Positions 5,510 to 8,526 of a stretch of DNA of 8,526 bases are shown in pieces. The stretch spans positions 1 to 8,526 of the forward strand of contig JAURNB010000133.1 of NCBI GenBank assembly GCA_030830415.1, in the 5' to 3' direction. The stretch's first letter is position 1. Each line of letters opens with the position of its first letter. This stretch comes from Acidimicrobiales bacterium. Its GTDB lineage: Bacteria; Actinomycetota; Acidimicrobiia; Acidimicrobiales; Ilumatobacteraceae. Below the pieces are notes generated by a model. It was given only the letters and a program-made list of their open reading frames with translations. It had not been told where the DNA came from and did no database searches. The position numbers and the translations under genes are program-made.

Positions 5510-7015
5510 GTGGCGCGATTTTCTCTGACAACCCCCATTTATTACGTCAATGCGCAGCCGCACCTCGGCCACGCATACACCACCATCGTTGCCGATGCCC
5601 TGGCTCGCTGGCACAGGCTCTCTGGCGACGACGTCCACCTCCTCACCGGCACCGACGAACATGGCCTCAAAATTCAGCAGGCCGCCGACGCCAAGGGGGT
5701 AACACCTCAGGAATTCGCCGACTCCATCGCTCCTCTTTTTGCTCAGGCCTGGGACAAACTCAACATTCAGTACGACGACTTCATTCGCACAACCGAAGAT
5801 CGCCACAAGCGCGGTGTCGCCAAACTCTTGCAAGCGTGTTACGACGCTGGCGATATCGAGCTCGACACCTATTCCGGTTTGTACTGCGTTGCCTGCGAGG
5901 CATATTTCACTGAAGAAGAAATCGACAATGGCAACTGCCCCATTCACAAACGCCCAGTGGAACACGTAGAAGAAGAAAACTATTTCTTCCGTCTGTCACG
6001 TTTCGAAGATCGTCTCTTGAAGTGGTACGCAGACCACCCCAACTCCATTTCGCCACATTTCAGAATGAACGAAGTGACGAGCTTTATCAAACAGGGCCTG
6101 CGAGATTTTTCCGTGAGCCGTAACAGCTTGAAGTGGGGCATCCCCCTTCCGTGGGACAACAGCCATGTTGCTTACGTTTGGTTCGATGCGTTAGCCAACT
6201 ACATCACTGCAGTGGGTTATGGCACCGACGATGCCGCTTTCGCTAAGAATTGGCCTGTATCGGTGCACCTCATTGGCAAAGACATCATTCGTTTCCACTG
6301 CGTGTATTGGCCAGCAATGCTCATGTCGGCTGGCATTGAACCACCACAACACTGGGCCGTTGGCGGCTGGTTGCTTGTGGGTGGCGAGAAAATGAGCAAG
6401 ACCGCAGGCAACGTAGTGAACCCGCTCGACCTCATCGATGAATTCGGTGTCGATGGGTTCCGTTACTACGTCTTGTCCGACACTCAATACGGCAACGACG
6501 GCGACTTCACCTATGAAGGTCTCGTTGCTCGCTACAACAACGATCTTGCCAACAACCTCGGCAACTTATGTTCACGAGTCACCACTGTGGTGCAGAAGAA
6601 GTGCGACGGCGTCAGCGCTGCTCCACGAGCAGACAGCCCGCTGCGCGAACATGCAGAAAACGCAGTGCGCGACACCATTGAAGGGTGGAATTCATTCCAA
6701 CCCGGAAAAGCACTCGATGCAACGTGGTCGCTTATTCGCGCAACAAATGCTTTTCTCGAGAACCATGAACCATGGAAGGCAGAGCCAAGTGCAGAACTCA
6801 ACGCCATCATGGGCGATGCCTTAGAAGCGCTCCGCATCGTTGCCGTTTTGTGTGTTCCTGCTATTCCCACCACCGCTCAAATGGTGTGGGAACGCATCGG
6901 ACTCACTGGCGACGTCAGCAACGAGCGCATTCCTACCAGCGTTTCATGGGGTCTTTACCCTGCAGGCCTCACCGTGGAAAAGGGTGAACCTCTGTTCCCA
7001 CGCAAAGCAAAGTAA
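5510..7015 (+). CDS. metG: Methionyl-tRNA synthetase (MetRS), short form
   Basis: MetRS charges tRNA-Met and initiator tRNA with methionine in an ATP-dependent reaction in the cytosol. I chose the GTG at 5510, which gives MARFSLTTPIYYVN, the normal N-terminus. The in-frame ATG at 5438 adds 24 unrelated residues lying in the opposing thioesterase gene. The product of 501 aa shows the class I HIGH motif as HLGH (18-21), GTDEHG (47-52), a single zinc knuckle CVAC...CPIH (C126, C129, C143, H146), FSVSRNSLKWGIPLPWD (200-216), YVWFDALANY (222-231) and the KMSKS loop as KMSKT (294-298). The anticodon-binding helical domain fills the rest. No C-terminal Trbp111-like dimerisation domain is present, as in other short actinobacterial MetRS. 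It heads the metG-tatD-anchored protein-rsmA operon, with 11 nt to tatD. Confidence 0.96.
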   Translation: MARFSLTTPIYYVNAQPHLGHAYTTIVADALARWHRLSGDDVHLLTGTDEHGLKIQQAADAKGVTPQEFADSIAPLFAQAWDKLNIQYDDFIRTTEDRHKRGVAKLLQACYDAGDIELDTYSGLYCVACEAYFTEEEIDNGNCPIHKRPVEHVEEENYFFRLSRFEDRLLKWYADHPNSISPHFRMNEVTSFIKQGLRDFSVSRNSLKWGIPLPWDNSHVAYVWFDALANYITAVGYGTDDAAFAKNWPVSVHLIGKDIIRFHCVYWPAMLMSAGIEPPQHWAVGGWLLVGGEKMSKTAGNVVNPLDLIDEFGVDGFRYYVLSDTQYGNDGDFTYEGLVARYNNDLANNLGNLCSRVTTVVQKKCDGVSAAPRADSPLREHAENAVRDTIEGWNSFQPGKALDATWSLIRATNAFLENHEPWKAEPSAELNAIMGDALEALRIVAVLCVPAIPTTAQMVWERIGLTGDVSNERIPTSVSWGLYPAGLTVEKGEPLFPRKAK

Positions 7016-7026
7016 CGGCACTCACC

Positions 7027-7791
7027 ATGTGGACCGATACTCATTGCCATCTCACCGATGCACGCATGCCCGGTGGAGCCGACGAAGCAGTTCGTGCTGC
7101 CGTTGCTGGTGGCGTCACCACCATGGTGAGCATCGGAACCGACGCAGAAACTTCCGCTAGTGCAATAGCTATTGCAGAGCGCCACGAAGAAGTTTGGGCA
7201 ACTGTTGGCTTACACCCACACGATGCACAACATGGCGTTGCACAACTCCTTCCCTACTTGAGCGCAAACAAAGTTATAGCAATTGGCGAGTGCGGCCTCG
7301 ACTACTACTACGAACATTCCGATCGTCCTTCACAGCGCGCGGCATTTGCAGAACAAATACAACTCGCACATGAGCATCAGCTCTCCCTCGTCATCCACAC
7401 CCGCGATGCGTGGGATGAAACATTTGAGATTCTCGATGCTGAAGGCATTCCTTCAAACACCATCATGCACTGCTTTAGTGGCGACGAAATACGGGCACGT
7501 CAATGCGTTGAACGAGGGTTATTCCTTTCTTTTTCCGGCATTGTCACATTCAAAAACGCCAATGATTTACGTGAAGCAGCACTCTTTTGCCCCGACGAAA
7601 ATCTTCTCGTCGAAACCGACAGCCCATACCTAGCGCCTGTTCCGCACCGCGGCAAAATGAACCAACCCGCGCTCGTTTCAATTGTGGGAAGTTCTATTGC
7701 AGAGTTGCGCAATTCGTCTCCAGAACACATTGCACACATCACGTCAGCAAATGCTCTGCGTGCTTTTCCTAAAATGCGAGCCGCAGCGTGA
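7027..7791 (+). CDS. tatD: TatD-family metal-dependent DNase
   Basis: TatD proteins are cytosolic divalent-metal hydrolases of the amidohydrolase fold. Characterised members are 3'-5' exonucleases or DNases linked to DNA repair and DNA fragmentation. The 254-aa product has the complete ligand set: H6 and H8 in DTHCHL, HPHD (63-66), E88 in GECGLDYYY, H124 in VIHTRDAWD, H148 in MHCFSG and D198 in VETDSPYLAPVPHRGK. The ATG at 7027 fits the family start exactly (MWTDTHCHL), although no Shine-Dalgarno precedes it. It follows metG by 11 nt and overlaps the next start by GTGA (7788-7791), so the operon is probably cotranscribed and coupled. metG-tatD adjacency is common in bacteria. Codons 46-50 (AIAIA) form a 16-bp palindrome, discussed as a finding. 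Confidence 0.95.
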   Translation: MWTDTHCHLTDARMPGGADEAVRAAVAGGVTTMVSIGTDAETSASAIAIAERHEEVWATVGLHPHDAQHGVAQLLPYLSANKVIAIGECGLDYYYEHSDRPSQRAAFAEQIQLAHEHQLSLVIHTRDAWDETFEILDAEGIPSNTIMHCFSGDEIRARQCVERGLFLSFSGIVTFKNANDLREAALFCPDENLLVETDSPYLAPVPHRGKMNQPALVSIVGSSIAELRNSSPEHIAHITSANALRAFPKMRAAA

Positions 7792-8315
7792 ACCTCTCTA
7801 TTTATGAGCGCCGACGACTCACAGTGCTTGCAGCAGTGAGCACCATCATTATTTTTCTTGTGGTCACCCTCGGCGGTAACTCATCACCGCAAGAAACAGC
7901 GTCACCTTCAAGCATTGCAGTTACTACTACTTCCACTCCGCTCAAAAGCAGCGATGCCGTTGGCCCACTTGCTGAAGATGCTTCGAAGCCAGTGAACCTC
8001 GACGGCCCACTTTCATTGCAGCCCAATGGCCAGTCACGCATTGCGTACCCTGGCCCTGGCGAAATGAAACGAGTAAATGCCAAGGCTTCTTACCGCACAT
8101 TTCCTAGCTATAACTCCACCATTTGCTACAGCGCCGCAGCACCATTGGGCGCTGAACTCACGGTTGTGAATTTGAATAATGGAAAATCTGTGAAGTGCGA
8201 CAACGTGTTCGCCATTTTGCTTCCTGCTGGTGTCGACATCGTCTTGCACTCGCCACTCTTTTTGCGCATTGCCAACTTGGTCGATGCGCCACTGCCCGTC
8301 ACGGTGAGCTGGTGA
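7788..8315 (+). CDS. Membrane-anchored protein in the rpfB/yabE slot, probable degenerate double-psi beta-barrel
   Basis: This 175-aa protein starts at a GTG that overlaps the tatD TGA. It has a short basic N-terminus (ERRR, 7-10), one hydrophobic segment (about 11-29) serving as anchor or uncleaved signal, and a Ser/Thr/Pro-rich linker (about 31-95). A small extracytoplasmic domain follows (about 97-175). That domain reads like an RlpA/3D-type double-psi beta-barrel: ASYRTF (100-105), TICYSAAAPLGAELTVVNLNNGKSV (111-135), C137, GVDIVLHSPLFLRIANL (148-164) and VTVSW at the end. C113 and C137 could form a disulfide. The family's usual Asp (as in IDLS) aligns by eye with V152, so catalysis is doubtful. 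Mycobacterium has rpfB and Bacillus yabE (G5 plus 3D domains) at this position, which suggests a cell-wall role. The domain assignment is from memory of the motif and is tentative. Confidence 0.75.
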   Translation: MNLSIYERRRLTVLAAVSTIIIFLVVTLGGNSSPQETASPSSIAVTTTSTPLKSSDAVGPLAEDASKPVNLDGPLSLQPNGQSRIAYPGPGEMKRVNAKASYRTFPSYNSTICYSAAAPLGAELTVVNLNNGKSVKCDNVFAILLPAGVDIVLHSPLFLRIANLVDAPLPVTVSW

Positions 8316-8526
8316 CCCTCAGTCGGCCGCAAGCAGCGGCTCTGCTTGCCGACAACGGACTCGCCCCACAGCGCTCGCTTGGCCAGAACTTCGTCGTTGA
8401 CCCCAATACCGTGCGCAAAATTGCACGCATTGCCGATGTACGCAGCGGCGACATCGTTTTAGAAATTGGTGCTGGCCTTGGTTCGCTCACTGCTGCACTT
8501 GCTGAAACTGGCGCGCAGGTCATTGC
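8312..8526 (+). CDS. rsmA: RsmA (KsgA), 16S rRNA adenine-N6 dimethyltransferase (N-terminal part; runs off the right edge)
   Basis: RsmA dimethylates A1518 and A1519 in the last stem-loop of 16S rRNA with S-adenosylmethionine during late 30S assembly. Only 71 codons are visible. They begin at a GTG (8312) that overlaps the upstream TGA as GTGA, with no Shine-Dalgarno, so translation is probably coupled. The start gives MTLSRPQAAALLADNGLAP, followed by QRSLGQNFVVDPNTV (20-34), the family N-terminal SAM-binding segment (usually K-LGQNFL), and motif I LEIGAGLGSLTAAL (50-63). The family is about 270 residues, so three quarters lie outside the window. In actinobacteria ispE often follows, which could be checked beyond the edge. 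Confidence 0.95.
   Translation, partial: MTLSRPQAAALLADNGLAPQRSLGQNFVVDPNTVRKIARIADVRSGDIVLEIGAGLGSLTAALAETGAQVI

Noticed and set aside
4770..5531. The longer thioesterase start at 5531.
   Set aside because: It adds 15 residues with no family resemblance and overlaps the metG start; the ATG at 5486 gives the normal N-terminus.
5480..5965. Minus-strand open frame of 161 codons opposite the metG start.
   Set aside because: It lies antisense to highly conserved MetRS sequence and resembles no known family.
1..8526. CRISPR arrays, insertion sequences, tRNA/rRNA genes, prophage or defence genes.
   Set aside because: No spaced direct repeats, transposase motifs, cloverleaf with CCA or anticodon arms, or defence-family domains were seen by eye; the window is filled by housekeeping genes.

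Overview
The window looks like ordinary chromosomal DNA of a moderate-GC actinobacterium, probably of the class Acidimicrobiia or a close relative. Two things suggest this. The right half has the actinobacterial core order metG - tatD - (cell-wall protein) - rsmA. The sequences of SufB, the DUF192 protein and the 4HBT_3 thioesterase also read like that group from memory; no search was run. Genes are packed tightly: several junctions are 4-nt ATGA/GTGA overlaps, GTG starts are common, and recognisable Shine-Dalgarno sites are rare, so translational coupling and possibly leaderless mRNAs are likely. I saw no tRNA or rRNA gene, CRISPR array, insertion sequence or prophage. No gene-free stretch exceeds 165 bases.

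Layout. The 5' half of sufB (Fe-S cluster scaffold) runs leftward off the left edge. It diverges from ychF (1-365 aa, universal P-loop ATPase) across a 165-nt promoter region. ychF converges, with a 2-nt gap, on a leftward gene for an unrecognised secreted protein with eight cysteines after its signal peptide. Next comes a rightward cluster: a DUF192 protein, rsmI (16S rRNA C1402 ribose methyltransferase) and a HAD phosphatase of the phosphoglycolate-phosphatase type, each overlapping the next. A leftward TesB-like acyl-CoA thioesterase converges on this cluster. Divergently from it runs the metG - tatD - membrane-anchored small protein - rsmA operon, which leaves the right edge inside rsmA.

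Two points stand out. First, the thioesterase reading frame is cut by one in-frame TAG at 4772-4770. The same frame continues past it for 34 codons that read like the normal family C-terminus, and its natural stop interlocks with the stop of the HAD gene. This is a nonsense mutation, a base-call error or, less likely, readthrough. Second, the gene between tatD and rsmA sits where Mycobacterium has rpfB and Bacillus has yabE. Here it encodes only a 175-aa membrane-anchored protein whose C-terminus looks like a degenerate RlpA/3D-type double-psi beta-barrel that appears to lack the usual aspartate.

Most genes are housekeeping: translation and ribosome maturation (YchF, RsmI, MetRS, RsmA), Fe-S assembly (SufB), metabolite repair (HAD) and nucleic-acid processing (TatD). 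I see no sign of a defence system or other exotic mobile system.
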